From NCBI RefSeq assembly GCF_029223885.1, contig NZ_CP119409.1, forward strand, positions 212,001 to 276,000: a stretch of DNA of 64,000 nt, given 5' to 3'. A model generated the notes under the pieces. That model saw only the letters and a list, made by a program, of their open reading frames with translations. It ran no database searches and was not told where the DNA came from. The stretch's first letter is position 1. Every line of letters begins with the position of its first letter. The position numbers were made by a program, and so were the translations under genes. This DNA comes from Pararhizobium gei (GTDB lineage Bacteria > Pseudomonadota > Alphaproteobacteria > Rhizobiales > Rhizobiaceae). Positions 1 through 7,697 of this stretch are shown in pieces.

Positions 1-476
1 CGCCAGGGCCTCTCGACGGCGAGATGCTGAAACAGCATGCCGGCCGACGCCAGCGCCAACGGCCCATAGGCGATGCTGCGCGAAAGATCGAGCGCGATGG
101 TGTGCACATTGCGCGACGTCCAGGCCTGCCAGATGAAGAGTAGGGTCATCAGAACGAAGAACGCGGCGAGCAATACATAGTTGAACCAGCGAACCGCCTC
201 CTGCCAGCGGTCCGGCAGGGCCGTCACCAGAACGTCGATCGCCGCATGGGTTCCGAGCCGCACGCCGGCAATCGCGCCGAAGAAGACCAGATAAGAAAAT
301 GCAAGGATGGCGAGCTCGTAGGTCCAGGCGGCCGGCTGCGGAAAGATATAGCGGCTGACCACGCCCCACAGGATCGAGAAAACGATCACGATCAGGGCCG
401 CGACACCGAGCGCTTCGTCCGCACGCCGAAGGCTGAGCAGCGGCGCACCCTGCGTATTGTCGTCAAGATTGTCCAT
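1..476 (-). CDS. TRAP transporter small permease (DctQ family), 3' end cut by window edge
   Basis: About 158 codons are open from an ATG at 476 to the left edge with no stop, so the C-terminus lies outside. The translation begins MDNLDDNTQG and then shows hydrophobic segments at roughly residues 20-40 (GVAALIVIVFSILWGV) and 52-70, followed by GAIAGVRLGTHAAIDVL at about 68-84. That Gly-x-x-x-R-x-G-x-H pattern between helices 2 and 3 is typical of the four-helix small subunit of TRAP importers. It would sit in the inner membrane, joining the binding protein encoded just upstream (585-1559) to a large DctM permease expected left of the window. The ribosome site before the ATG is weak, so the start is less certain than the family. 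Confidence 0.82.
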   Translation of the reverse strand, partial: MDNLDDNTQGAPLLSLRRADEALGVAALIVIVFSILWGVVSRYIFPQPAAWTYELAILAFSYLVFFGAIAGVRLGTHAAIDVLVTALPDRWQEAVRWFNYVLLAAFFVLMTLLFIWQAWTSRNVHTIALDLSRSIAYGPLALASAGMLFQHLAVERPW

Positions 477-539
477 GGGTCCACACTTCTTTGCGAAGCG
501 GGCCGCCGGGACATCCCCGGCAGGCCCATTGGTTTTCCG

Positions 540-557
540 AGGACGGTATTCCGTCCT
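540..557 (-). terminator. Intergenic hairpin between TRAP binding protein and permease genes
   Basis: A perfect 7-bp inverted repeat (AGGACGG / CCGTCCT, loop TATT) lies 28 bases after the stop of the TRAP binding-protein gene. It has no T-run, so it is more likely an attenuator or mRNA-stabilising stem that lets the binding protein be made in excess of the permease than a full terminator. Confidence 0.4.
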
Positions 558-584
558 ACGAACGTGACACTGGCAGGACTGCCC

Positions 585-1559
585 TTACTTCATGGCGTCC
601 TGAACGCGATCGAACATGCCGGGCGTCAGGTTGGGCACTTTGCCATAGGCCGCCTTGGATGCCTCGACGAAAGCGGGAACATCGACATCCGAGATGATCT
701 CGACGCCGGCGTCGGACAGTTGCTTGGCATAGACGTCATCAGTTTCAAGCGTCATCTTCGTCAGGTCGACGGCGATCTTTTGCCCTTCTTCCGTCATGAC
801 CTTCTGAAGGTCTTCCGGCAGGCTGTTGAAGAATGTCGCCGACGCGACCCAGGCGGTGAACATCACCTGATGGCCGGTCTTGGAGATGACCTTGCGGGTT
901 TCGTTGAGCTTGGACCCGGCGATCGACCCGAATGGTCCCTCGGCCGCATCGACGACGCCGGTCTGCAGCGCGTTGTAGACGTCGCCCCACGGCAGTTCGG
1001 TCGGACGTGCGCCATAGGTGGCGAAAGTCGCCATCATGATCGGCGAGGACGGAACGCGTATTGTCACACCGGCCAGATCCGCCGGGGTTCGCACAGCCTT
1101 GTTGGAAATGATATGGCGATAGCCGAACAGGCCGTTCGGCATCAGGATCTTGATCCCCTTCGCCTCGAGCTTGCCCGACAGCTCCTTGTAGACGTCTGAC
1201 GCGAACAGCTTGTCGCTCGCCGCGATGCTCGGATAGACGTAAGGCCCTGCAAGAATGGACAGGTCGGGCTCGAACTGACCGAGCTGTCCGTAATCGGTAG
1301 CGCTGAGCAGGCTGGCGCCGCTCATCACCATCTCGTTGACCTTCTTCTGGGCGCCAAGCTGGTCGCCGGTCATCACCGTGATCGCAATCCGTCCGCCCGA
1401 GCGCTCGCCGACGCGGTCGGCGTAAAGCTTCATCGCCTTCACGATCGGCTCGTTGGGGTTAACCTGCGATGTCGAGAAACGCAGGCTGTATTCCTGCGCG
1501 TGAGCGACACCGCAAAACGACAATGCGGCTATGACGGATGCAAATATGACTGTCTTCAT
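585..1559 (-). CDS. TRAP transporter substrate-binding protein (DctP family)
   Basis: The 324-residue product is a periplasmic solute receptor for a TRAP (sodium-gradient driven) importer of carboxylates or sugar acids. Residues 1-21 form a signal peptide ending GVAHA, with mature protein starting at QEYSLRFSTSQ. Typical family features are seen in order: GDQLGAQKKVNEMVMSGA (about 65-82), a lobe containing the conserved region around RTPADLAGVTIRVP (about 155-168), with Arg in TIRVP likely to bind the ligand carboxylate, and GVVDAAEGP (about 194-202). Length is usual. It is followed by the small permease gene at 476. The gene starts its own transcription unit, because a terminator at 1693-1730 closes the operon upstream. 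Operator-like sequences in 1597-1658 resemble those of the fucose locus, so the substrate may be a related sugar acid such as a fuconate; this is inference. Confidence 0.9.
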   Translation of the reverse strand: MKTVIFASVIAALSFCGVAHAQEYSLRFSTSQVNPNEPIVKAMKLYADRVGERSGGRIAITVMTGDQLGAQKKVNEMVMSGASLLSATDYGQLGQFEPDLSILAGPYVYPSIAASDKLFASDVYKELSGKLEAKGIKILMPNGLFGYRHIISNKAVRTPADLAGVTIRVPSSPIMMATFATYGARPTELPWGDVYNALQTGVVDAAEGPFGSIAGSKLNETRKVISKTGHQVMFTAWVASATFFNSLPEDLQKVMTEEGQKIAVDLTKMTLETDDVYAKQLSDAGVEIISDVDVPAFVEASKAAYGKVPNLTPGMFDRVQDAMK

Positions 1560-1596
1560 GAGACCCTCCCTTGGCCCGAACTCCTCTTCGGGCGTA

Positions 1597-1658
1597 ATTC
1601 ATATGCGAATAGATCAGTTATGGAAGAATGATTAGGGCAGGTCAAGTGATTATGTGAA
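1597..1658. promoter_or_regulatory. Candidate operator region of the TRAP genes
   Basis: Two short motifs lie upstream of the TRAP binding-protein start: ATTCATATGCGAAT at 1597-1610 (ATTC/GAAT arms) and TATGTGAA at 1651-1658. The first matches a pattern TTCnTATnnGAA that recurs at 12107, 12172, 13035 and 21633; the second is the exact half-site of the palindrome at 21637-21659. Function is inferred only from recurrence and position. Confidence 0.4.
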
Positions 1659-1692
1659 TTGGAACGCGTCCCATCCGGACCGAAAATCAGGC

Positions 1693-1730
1693 ACAAAAAA
1701 GCGGAGTTTCCTGATGATGAAAACTCCGCT
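1693..1730 (-). terminator. Rho-independent terminator of the fucose operon
   Basis: A 10-bp perfect stem (AGCGGAGTTT at 1700-1709 with AAACTCCGCT at 1721-1730, 11-base loop) is followed on the minus strand by a run of six T (1694-1699). It lies 28 bases after the stop of the L-fuconate dehydratase gene and closes the long minus-strand operon. Confidence 0.85.
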
Positions 1731-1757
1731 CATATATGAGAAATATCTAACCTGCGA

Positions 1758-3035
1758 TCAGCCTTTGAACGTATAGGCCGCAATCGATTCCGGCTTCATT
1801 TCGATCGAGAAGCCGGCCTTGGACGGCGGCATATAGGCCGCGTTCCGGATGACGCAGGGGTCGAGAAAGTGCTCGTGGAGGTGATCAACATATTCGATGA
1901 CGCGACCCGTCTTCGTGCCGGAAACGGCGACGTAGTCGATCATCGAGAGATGCTGGACATATTCGCACAGGCCGACCCCACCGGCATGCGGCCAGACCGG
2001 CAGGTCGTACTTCGCCGCCATCAGCAGCACGGCCAGAACCTCGTTCAACCCGCCCATGCGGCAGCTGTCGATCTGGACGATATCGATGGCGCCCTCCGCG
2101 ATGAACTGCTTGAACATGATGCGATTCTGACACATCTCACCAGTCGCCACCTTCACGTCGCCGATCGCCCGCCGGATCTTGGCATGGCCGGCAACATCGT
2201 CAGGACTTGTGGGTTCCTCGATGAAGAAGGGCTTGGCAAATGCCAGCTTGTTGACCCAATCGATCGCCTCGCCGACCTCCCAGACCTGATTGGCATCGAT
2301 CATCAGATAGCGATCGGGGCCGATGACCTCGCGGGCGATGGTCAACCGGCGGATATCGTCTTCCAGATCGCGCCCGACCTTCATCTTGACGTGATTGAAG
2401 CCGGCATCGATCGCCTCCTGGCAAAGACGGCGCAGCTTGGCATCATCGTACCCGAGCCAGCCGGCGGAGGTGGTGTAGCAGGCGTAGCCTTCCTGACCGA
2501 GGACGGCGATGCGCTCCGCCTTGCCGGGCGCAGCACGATTAAGGATCTCAACGGCTTCTTCGCGGGTCAAAACATCGGTCAGATACCGGTAATCGACAAT
2601 ATCGGCGATGTCTTCCGGGTTCATCTCGGCGATCAGACGCCAGACCGGCTTGCCGGCGTCCTTGGCGAGCAGATCCCAGACCGCATTGACGACGGCGCCC
2701 GTCGCCAGGTGCATTGCGCCCTTGTCCGGCCCGATCCAGCGCAACTGGCTGTCGCCGGTCAGATGTCGCCAATAGCGGCCCGGATTGTCGAGGATGACGG
2801 AAAGCTCCGAACCGACGACGAGATGGCGCATGGCCTTAATGGCCATGCAGCAGATATCGTTGCCGCGCCCGATGGTAAAGGTAAGCCCATGACCGCCGAG
2901 CCCTGGCTTGTCCGTCTCCAGAATGACATAGGCCGCCGAATAGTCCGGATCCGGGTTCATGGCATCGGAGCCGTCCAGGCTCTGCGAGGTCGGAAACCGG
3001 AGGTCATAGACCTTGAGATCGGTGATGCGGGTCAT
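1758..3035 (-). CDS. fucD: L-fuconate dehydratase (enolase superfamily)
   Basis: This 425-residue enzyme dehydrates L-fuconate to 2-keto-3-deoxy-L-fuconate. The enolase-superfamily residues are all visible: the KxK general-base motif at K217/K219 (HVKMKVG), metal ligands D248 (DANQVWEVG), E274 (FIEEPTSPDD) and E300 (ATGEMCQNR), D323 and the catalytic H350 (WPHAGGVGLCEYV). Length, the capping-domain sequence and the spacing of these residues agree closely with the characterised Xanthomonas L-fuconate dehydratase and human ENOSF1 group (established knowledge). It is the last gene of the operon, 23 bases downstream of the FAH-family gene that carries out a later step of the same pathway, and is followed by a strong terminator. 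Confidence 0.92.
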   Translation of the reverse strand: MTRITDLKVYDLRFPTSQSLDGSDAMNPDPDYSAAYVILETDKPGLGGHGLTFTIGRGNDICCMAIKAMRHLVVGSELSVILDNPGRYWRHLTGDSQLRWIGPDKGAMHLATGAVVNAVWDLLAKDAGKPVWRLIAEMNPEDIADIVDYRYLTDVLTREEAVEILNRAAPGKAERIAVLGQEGYACYTTSAGWLGYDDAKLRRLCQEAIDAGFNHVKMKVGRDLEDDIRRLTIAREVIGPDRYLMIDANQVWEVGEAIDWVNKLAFAKPFFIEEPTSPDDVAGHAKIRRAIGDVKVATGEMCQNRIMFKQFIAEGAIDIVQIDSCRMGGLNEVLAVLLMAAKYDLPVWPHAGGVGLCEYVQHLSMIDYVAVSGTKTGRVIEYVDHLHEHFLDPCVIRNAAYMPPSKAGFSIEMKPESIAAYTFKG

Positions 3036-3058
3036 GGAATACTTCAGGCTCCTGTTGG

Positions 3059-3904
3059 TCAGACGTCGGCGCGGGCGGTCTGTTTTTGTGCTCCGAGCCC
3101 GTCAATCCCAAGCTCAATGACATCGCCCGGTTTCAGGTAACGCGGCGGCTTCATGCCCATGCCGACGCCCGGCGGCGTGCCCGTCGAGATGATATCGCCC
3201 GGCATCAGTGACATGAACTGCGACAGATAGGAGACGAGATAGGCAGCGCCGTAGACCATGGTTTTGGTCGAGCCGTCCTGCATGGTTTCGCCATTGACGG
3301 TTAGCCAGAGCCGCAGATCCTGCGGATCGGCAACCTCGTCCTTGGTCACCAGCCAGGGACCGGTGGGGCCGAACGTGTCGCAGGACTTGCCCTTGGTCCA
3401 CTGGCCGGAACGTTCGGTTTGAAACGCGCGCTCGCTGACGTCATGGACGGTGCAATAGCCGGCAACATAATCGAGCGCTTCGGCTTCGCCGACATATTTC
3501 GCCTTGCGGCCGATGACGATGCCGAGCTCGACTTCCCAATCGGTCTTCTCGGAACCGCGCGGAATGACCAGATCGTCGTTCGGGCCGACGATGGCGGACG
3601 TCGCCTTCATGAAGATGATCGGCTCCGGCGGCACCGTGGCACCTGTCTCGGCGGCATGGTCGGAATAGTTGAGGCCGATGCAGATGAACTTGCCGGTGCC
3701 GGCAACGCAGGCGCCCAGGCGCGTGCCATCGGCAACCAGCGGCAGGCTTTCTGGATCGATGGCCGACAGTTTCGTCAGTTCCTGCGGATCGATCACGGAC
3801 CCGCCAATATCGGCGACATGGCCGGACAGATCGCGGATATTGCCGTCGAGATCGACAAGGCCCGGCTTTTCGGCGCCGATGGCGCCATAACGAACGAGTT
3901 TCAT
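3059..3904 (-). CDS. Fumarylacetoacetate-hydrolase family enzyme, probable 2,4-diketo-3-deoxy-L-fuconate hydrolase
   Basis: The 281-residue protein has the FAH fold signature: an N-terminal domain (1-70), the segment CIGLNYSDHAAETG (about 74-87), the metal-binding DWEVELGIVIG (about 121-131), DVSERAFQ and the C-terminal GDIISTGTPPGVGMG (about 237-251). In L-fucose and L-rhamnose oxidative pathways this family splits the 2,4-diketo-3-deoxy acid into pyruvate and L-lactate (established for LRA6 and the fucose homologue). Its place between the SDR that makes that diketo acid and fucD supports this substrate. It acts in the cytoplasm. The start ATG at 3904 gives the usual N-terminus MKLVRYG. Substrate specificity is inferred from context. 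Confidence 0.87.
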   Translation of the reverse strand: MKLVRYGAIGAEKPGLVDLDGNIRDLSGHVADIGGSVIDPQELTKLSAIDPESLPLVADGTRLGACVAGTGKFICIGLNYSDHAAETGATVPPEPIIFMKATSAIVGPNDDLVIPRGSEKTDWEVELGIVIGRKAKYVGEAEALDYVAGYCTVHDVSERAFQTERSGQWTKGKSCDTFGPTGPWLVTKDEVADPQDLRLWLTVNGETMQDGSTKTMVYGAAYLVSYLSQFMSLMPGDIISTGTPPGVGMGMKPPRYLKPGDVIELGIDGLGAQKQTARADV

Positions 3905-3930
3905 GGGTCTAGTCCTTTGAGGTAGGGGTG

Positions 3931-4665
3931 TCAGATGGTCCAGCCGCCGTCGATGGCATAGGCCTGGCCCGAGGTATAGGTAGCACCGGCCAGGTAGACG
4001 GCGAGATCGGCGATCTCTTCCGGCGTGCCGAGCCGTCCCATCGGCTGGCGGGCGATGAAGGCGGCGCGGGCCGTTTCATAATCGCCTTGCGCGCGCATCC
4101 GGCCTTCCAGCGACGGGCTTTCGACCGTTCCAGGGCAAATCGCGTTGCAGCGGATGCCGGCCGCCACATAATCGGCGGCAACGGCCTTGGTCAAGCCGAT
4201 CACCGCCGCCTTTGTGGTGCCGTAGGCAAAGCGGTTCGGCACGCCCTTGATGCTGGAGGCGACGGACGCCATGTTGATGATGGCGCCGTCCTTTCGCTCG
4301 ATCATACCAGGCAGAACGGCCCGGATGGTGCGGATCATCGCCTTGACGTTGAGATCGAAGGCAAACTCCAGGTCCTTGTCCGGCATGTCGAGAATGCTGC
4401 CGGCATGCACGACGCCCGCGCAATTGAACAGCACGTCGACCGCGCCGATCTCAATGACCAGCGCTTCGACTGCCGCCGTATCCAGAACGTCGAGCTTGTG
4501 CGTGACGATACCGCTTTCGGAGGCAAGTTCGGACAGGACGTCGAGATTGATATCGGTGGCATGGACCGTGGCCCCCGCCGCCGCGAAGGCAAGCGCCGAC
4601 GCCCGGCCGATGCCCTGCGCGGCAGCCGTGATCAGAACTGTCTTGCCGTTGAGTTTTGTCGTCAT
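3931..4665 (-). CDS. Short-chain dehydrogenase, probable 2-keto-3-deoxy-L-fuconate dehydrogenase
   Basis: The 244-residue classical SDR has the cofactor loop ITAAAQGIGRA (12-22), NCAG at 81-84, the catalytic Ser in NMASVAS (S134 or S137) and the Y148-x-x-x-K152 motif (YGTTK), ending near the C-terminus with DGGWTI. It matches the family that oxidises 2-keto-3-deoxy-L-fuconate to the 2,4-diketo acid with NAD (as in human BDH2-like and Xanthomonas homologues). The open frame extends 69 codons further upstream, but that stretch runs into the MaoC gene. The ATG at 4665 has an AGGA site about eight bases before it, lies 10 bases after the MaoC stop, and gives the standard N-terminus, so it was chosen. 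Confidence 0.88.
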   Translation of the reverse strand: MTTKLNGKTVLITAAAQGIGRASALAFAAAGATVHATDINLDVLSELASESGIVTHKLDVLDTAAVEALVIEIGAVDVLFNCAGVVHAGSILDMPDKDLEFAFDLNVKAMIRTIRAVLPGMIERKDGAIINMASVASSIKGVPNRFAYGTTKAAVIGLTKAVAADYVAAGIRCNAICPGTVESPSLEGRMRAQGDYETARAAFIARQPMGRLGTPEEIADLAVYLAGATYTSGQAYAIDGGWTI

Positions 4666-4675
4666 AGCATGGTCC

Positions 4676-5125
4676 TCATTTAGATTTTCGTTCGACAAGA
4701 AGAATATGATCCGCGGCCAGAACGACCTCGTTGCGCTGGTTGAACACCTCGCACCGCTCGATAACCCGTCCCATATCGGTGCGCTTCGGATCGTCCTCCT
4801 TCGCGGCAATCGTGACCCGTGTGCGGATCGTATCGCCGATATGAACAGGCCGGACGAAACGCAGGCGATCATAGCCGTAGGAGAATGCGACGGGATTGAT
4901 GACGGAGGCGGTGAGGCCGATGCCGATCGAAAAGATCATCGTTCCATGGGCGATGCGCTGACCGCCGGGCAGGGTCTTGGCGAATTCGGCATCCAGATGA
5001 TGCGGGAAGAAATCGCCGGTATGTCCGGCATGAACGACGAAATCCGTCTCCGTGATGGTCCGGCCCGTCGTCTGGCGCACATGCCCCAGGTCGTATTCCT
5101 CGAAATGGATGGATTGTTCGATCAC
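4676..5125 (-). CDS. MaoC-type hotdog-fold dehydratase
   Basis: The 149-residue protein starts at a GTG (5125) that overlaps the stop of the upstream oxidoreductase gene by GTGA, which decides the start. It has the single hotdog fold of MaoC/(R)-specific enoyl hydratases, including a TGDFFPHH segment in which D38 and H43 keep the Asp-x4-His spacing of the catalytic dyad. A second notable motif is [13 protein letters not shown] (about 82-94), shared almost unchanged with the MaoC protein at 21064-21615. Its role in a sugar pathway is not clear: the known fucose route needs no CoA-ester hydratase. It may dehydrate a free or thioester hydroxy acid arising from the sugar, but this is speculation. 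Confidence 0.8.
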   Translation of the reverse strand: MIEQSIHFEEYDLGHVRQTTGRTITETDFVVHAGHTGDFFPHHLDAEFAKTLPGGQRIAHGTMIFSIGIGLTASVINPVAFSYGYDRLRFVRPVHIGDTIRTRVTIAAKEDDPKRTDMGRVIERCEVFNQRNEVVLAADHILLVERKSK

Positions 5126-6201
5126 TCTTGACCCTCCGGCAATTGGCAAACAGGTGTCGCCGGCTGCGCACTGGATTGATAGGCGGCTTCCACAAGCGCC
5201 ATGGTCTGCCAGGCATCGTCGACCGAGCCTATCAGATGATTGTCCTCGCCGCTCGCAAAACGCTGCAGATTGGCCATGCGGTTGAGGAAGGCGTCGGGGA
5301 ACCATGTGCCTTCAAGCGGAACCTGCACCCAGTCCTGTCCGCCATCGAGCTTCAGCCACAACTCATCCGGCTCGCCCTTCGGATAATCCAGATTGACCCC
5401 GAGCTTGATATAGGCCGCACCCTTTGTCCCACAAATTCGAAACTCGCAGGCCTGAAACTTACGGCCGAAATCATGGTCGTGATTGATCGACAGCAGGCAG
5501 CGGACCTGCTCGCCATAATCGAGAATGGCTGCCGTCCGGGTCTGCGCGACTTCGTGATTGGGGTGACCGATGGTTTTGGCATGCACGCCAATCGGATTTC
5601 CGAGCAGGCTGCGGACGAAATCGAGATAGTGAATCGAGTGCATGGCGATCTCGATGCGCGGCAGGCCCTTCAAAAACGGCCAGAGTCCCCACGGTGTCGC
5701 CACGGCAAGATGCGCATCGAAATCCACGACGTCGCCGAGAAGGCCTTTGGCGACGGCATCGTTGAGCGCCAGCATCATAGGCGCGAACCGCAGCTGGAAG
5801 TTCACCGCGGCATGGATGTCGCGCTGGCGGCAGAGGCCCAGGATCTCCGTAGCCGCGGCAAGATCGCTGCCCATCGGCTTCTGGATCAGGGCGAATGCGC
5901 CGACGGGCAGCCCCCTCAGCAATTTGGCGTGCGCGGCAGGCGGTGTCGCGAGATCGAAGATCGCCTCGTCAACGGAAAGCGCCTCGTCCTGTGTTGCGAA
6001 GGCACGGATTCCCCACTCTTGAGCCAGAGCCTCGGCCTTTCCCCGGTCAGGATCGTACAGACCAGCAACGGGAAAGCCCCCCTTGCGATAGGCGGGAAGA
6101 TGCGCATCCCCGACGATGCTGCCGGCTCCGAAGATCACGATGGGACGCATACGGGTGGGTTTCGGCCACCATTGCCGCAGGGAGTGAACGTCAGAAGTCA
6201 C
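5122..6201 (-). CDS. Gfo/Idh/MocA family oxidoreductase
   Basis: The 359-residue protein has an N-terminal Rossmann domain with [19 protein letters not shown] (about 20-38), the ALIQKPMG segment (about 104-111) that carries the conserved EKP-like Lys, and the C-terminal alpha/beta sugar-binding domain with [19 protein letters not shown] (about 183-201), where the His residues fit the family's active-site position. NAD(P)-dependent sugar oxidation or reduction is the family reaction. No other obvious L-fucose dehydrogenase is present in the operon, so this protein is a candidate for the first step, oxidation of the sugar to its lactone; that is inference. The first 17 residues before MRPIVIFG may be an extension, and an internal ATG start at residue 18 is possible. 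Confidence 0.82.
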   Translation of the reverse strand: MTSDVHSLRQWWPKPTRMRPIVIFGAGSIVGDAHLPAYRKGGFPVAGLYDPDRGKAEALAQEWGIRAFATQDEALSVDEAIFDLATPPAAHAKLLRGLPVGAFALIQKPMGSDLAAATEILGLCRQRDIHAAVNFQLRFAPMMLALNDAVAKGLLGDVVDFDAHLAVATPWGLWPFLKGLPRIEIAMHSIHYLDFVRSLLGNPIGVHAKTIGHPNHEVAQTRTAAILDYGEQVRCLLSINHDHDFGRKFQACEFRICGTKGAAYIKLGVNLDYPKGEPDELWLKLDGGQDWVQVPLEGTWFPDAFLNRMANLQRFASGEDNHLIGSVDDAWQTMALVEAAYQSSAQPATPVCQLPEGQE

Positions 6202-6237
6202 GTCGCCATGCTCCCATCGATGGCGGGGAACAACCCA

Positions 6238-6567
6238 TCAATCATGATGAAACACCTGTTCCATCATGGCCCACCACTCGCCTTCCTTGCGTGTTTCGAG
6301 CGGCCTTTGGCACGGCATGCACACAGCCCACCATTCGCGATTCTTCGGATCGGCCGCCATTTTCGCCATATCGGCCGCAAAGTCGGCTCCGACATACTCC
6401 CAGGTGCCGAACAGAAGATTTTCCGGTTCCTTCAGAAAAATCGAGTAGTTGACAATATTGCAGGCCGAGATCAGCGCAAGGATTTCCGGCCAGACGGCGG
6501 CATGCAGCGCTTTGTATTCCGCGATTTTGTCGGCTTCGAGCCCGATGACCATTCCCATGCGTTGCAT
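6238..6567 (-). CDS. L-rhamnose/L-fucose mutarotase family protein
   Basis: The 109-residue protein (MQRMGMVIGLEADKIAEYK...) belongs to the L-rhamnose mutarotase family (dimeric alpha/beta barrel), which speeds interconversion of the alpha and beta anomers of 6-deoxy-L-sugars. Visible family features are the KIAEYKALHAAVWPEIL segment (about 14-30) with its conserved His, NYSIFLKEPENLLFGTWEY (about 40-58), and the WW pairs near the C-terminus. The frame also allows an ATG at 6597, overlapping the upstream gene; the start at 6567 gives the usual N-terminus and a GAGGG ribosome site. In context it would supply the correct anomer of L-fucose to the dehydrogenase. Confidence 0.88.
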   Translation of the reverse strand: MQRMGMVIGLEADKIAEYKALHAAVWPEILALISACNIVNYSIFLKEPENLLFGTWEYVGADFAADMAKMAADPKNREWWAVCMPCQRPLETRKEGEWWAMMEQVFHHD

Positions 6568-6577
6568 CTTGCCGCCC

Positions 6578-7693
6578 TCAAGCCTTGGTGATCGCACGGG
6601 TGAATTCCGGCACGCAGCTCGCCTTCACCGCATCGAAATCCCAGGCAATCCCGAGCCCCGGTTCGTTCGACGCAAAGGCGCGGCCATCGCGGATCTCCAT
6701 GCCCTTGGTCGTCAGATCATCGAGTTGAGGGATGTATTCGACATATTTGCCATTCGGCACGGCGCAGGTGAGGCTGACATGCAGCTCCATCAAAAAGTGC
6801 GGGCAGACCGGAATGTCGAAGGCCTCTGCCGCATGCGCGACCTTGATCCAGGGCGTGATGCCGCCGATGCGCGCGACATCGACCTGAACGATCGAGCAGG
6901 CGCCCTTTTGCATATACTCCCGGAAATGGCGGATCGAATACATCGATTCACCGACGGCGATCGGTGTCGGCGTCGAGCGCGTCAGCCGGATATGGCCATC
7001 CAGATCGTCGGCCGGCAGCGGCTCCTCGATCCAGGCGAGATCCAGTTCCTTCAGCCGTTCGGCCCGCCGGATCGCCTCATCGACGGTAAAGCCCTGATTG
7101 CAATCGGTCATGATCTCGTAATCGTCGCCGAGGGCTGCGCGCATCGCCGAAAGCCGGGCGTAATCCTCGGATCCATGCGGTTTGCCGATTTTGACCTTGG
7201 AACCTGAAAACCCTTTGGCCTTGGCCTGCAGGGCATCCTCGACCAGCGCTTCCTTTTCGATATGCAGCCATCCGCCTTCGGTCGTGTAGAGCGGGCAGCT
7301 TTCCTTGGCGCCACCGGCGAGCTTCCAGAGCGGCAGACCCTGCTTCTTTGCCCGAAGATCCCAAAGCGCTGTATCGACGGCGGCCAGCGCCAGCGCGGTA
7401 ATCGCGCCGATGGTCGTGGCGTGCGTGTGGAATTCCATTTTGTGCCAGATCGCCTCGATCCGATCGGCATCTTCGCCGATCAGGATCGGTGCGAGATGAT
7501 CGGCAAGAAGGCGCATTACCGAGGAGCCGCCGGTGCCGATTGTATAGGAATAGCCGACGCCGGTGGCGCCGTCGGAATCGGTGATCGTGACGATCGGCGT
7601 TTCCTGGCTGACGAAGCTCTGGATCGCGTCGGTGCGCTTGACCTTGGGTTTCAGATCGACCATGCAAAGGTCGATTTTCTCGATACGTGCCAT
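6578..7693 (-). CDS. Mandelate racemase/muconate lactonizing enzyme family, probable sugar-acid dehydratase
   Basis: A second enolase-superfamily enzyme, 371 residues, not closely similar to the fucD product. It has a KVK motif (K166/K168), metal ligands D197 (MTDCNQG), E223 (WIEEPL) and E249 (VGESMY), and a D272/H299 dyad (VDVARIGG, CPHF), which place it in the mandelate racemase subgroup, where most members dehydrate acid sugars. The substrate cannot be read from the sequence. In this operon it may act on a relative of L-fuconate, such as an acid from L-galactose or D-arabinose, widening the pathway. It lies 4 bases downstream of the ABC ATPase gene and 10 bases before the mutarotase start. 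Confidence 0.88.
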   Translation of the reverse strand: MARIEKIDLCMVDLKPKVKRTDAIQSFVSQETPIVTITDSDGATGVGYSYTIGTGGSSVMRLLADHLAPILIGEDADRIEAIWHKMEFHTHATTIGAITALALAAVDTALWDLRAKKQGLPLWKLAGGAKESCPLYTTEGGWLHIEKEALVEDALQAKAKGFSGSKVKIGKPHGSEDYARLSAMRAALGDDYEIMTDCNQGFTVDEAIRRAERLKELDLAWIEEPLPADDLDGHIRLTRSTPTPIAVGESMYSIRHFREYMQKGACSIVQVDVARIGGITPWIKVAHAAEAFDIPVCPHFLMELHVSLTCAVPNGKYVEYIPQLDDLTTKGMEIRDGRAFASNEPGLGIAWDFDAVKASCVPEFTRAITKA

Positions 7694-7697
7694 GTCG

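Noticed and set aside
1869..3140. 423-codon open frame on the plus strand across the L-fuconate dehydratase gene
   Set aside because: It is an antisense shadow of a gene with intact enolase motifs; the translation has no recognisable domain and GC-rich codon bias makes such frames common.
5128..6591. 487-codon plus-strand open frame opposite the Gfo oxidoreductase gene
   Set aside because: Antisense shadow; the minus-strand gene has Rossmann and sugar-binding motifs and operon overlaps.
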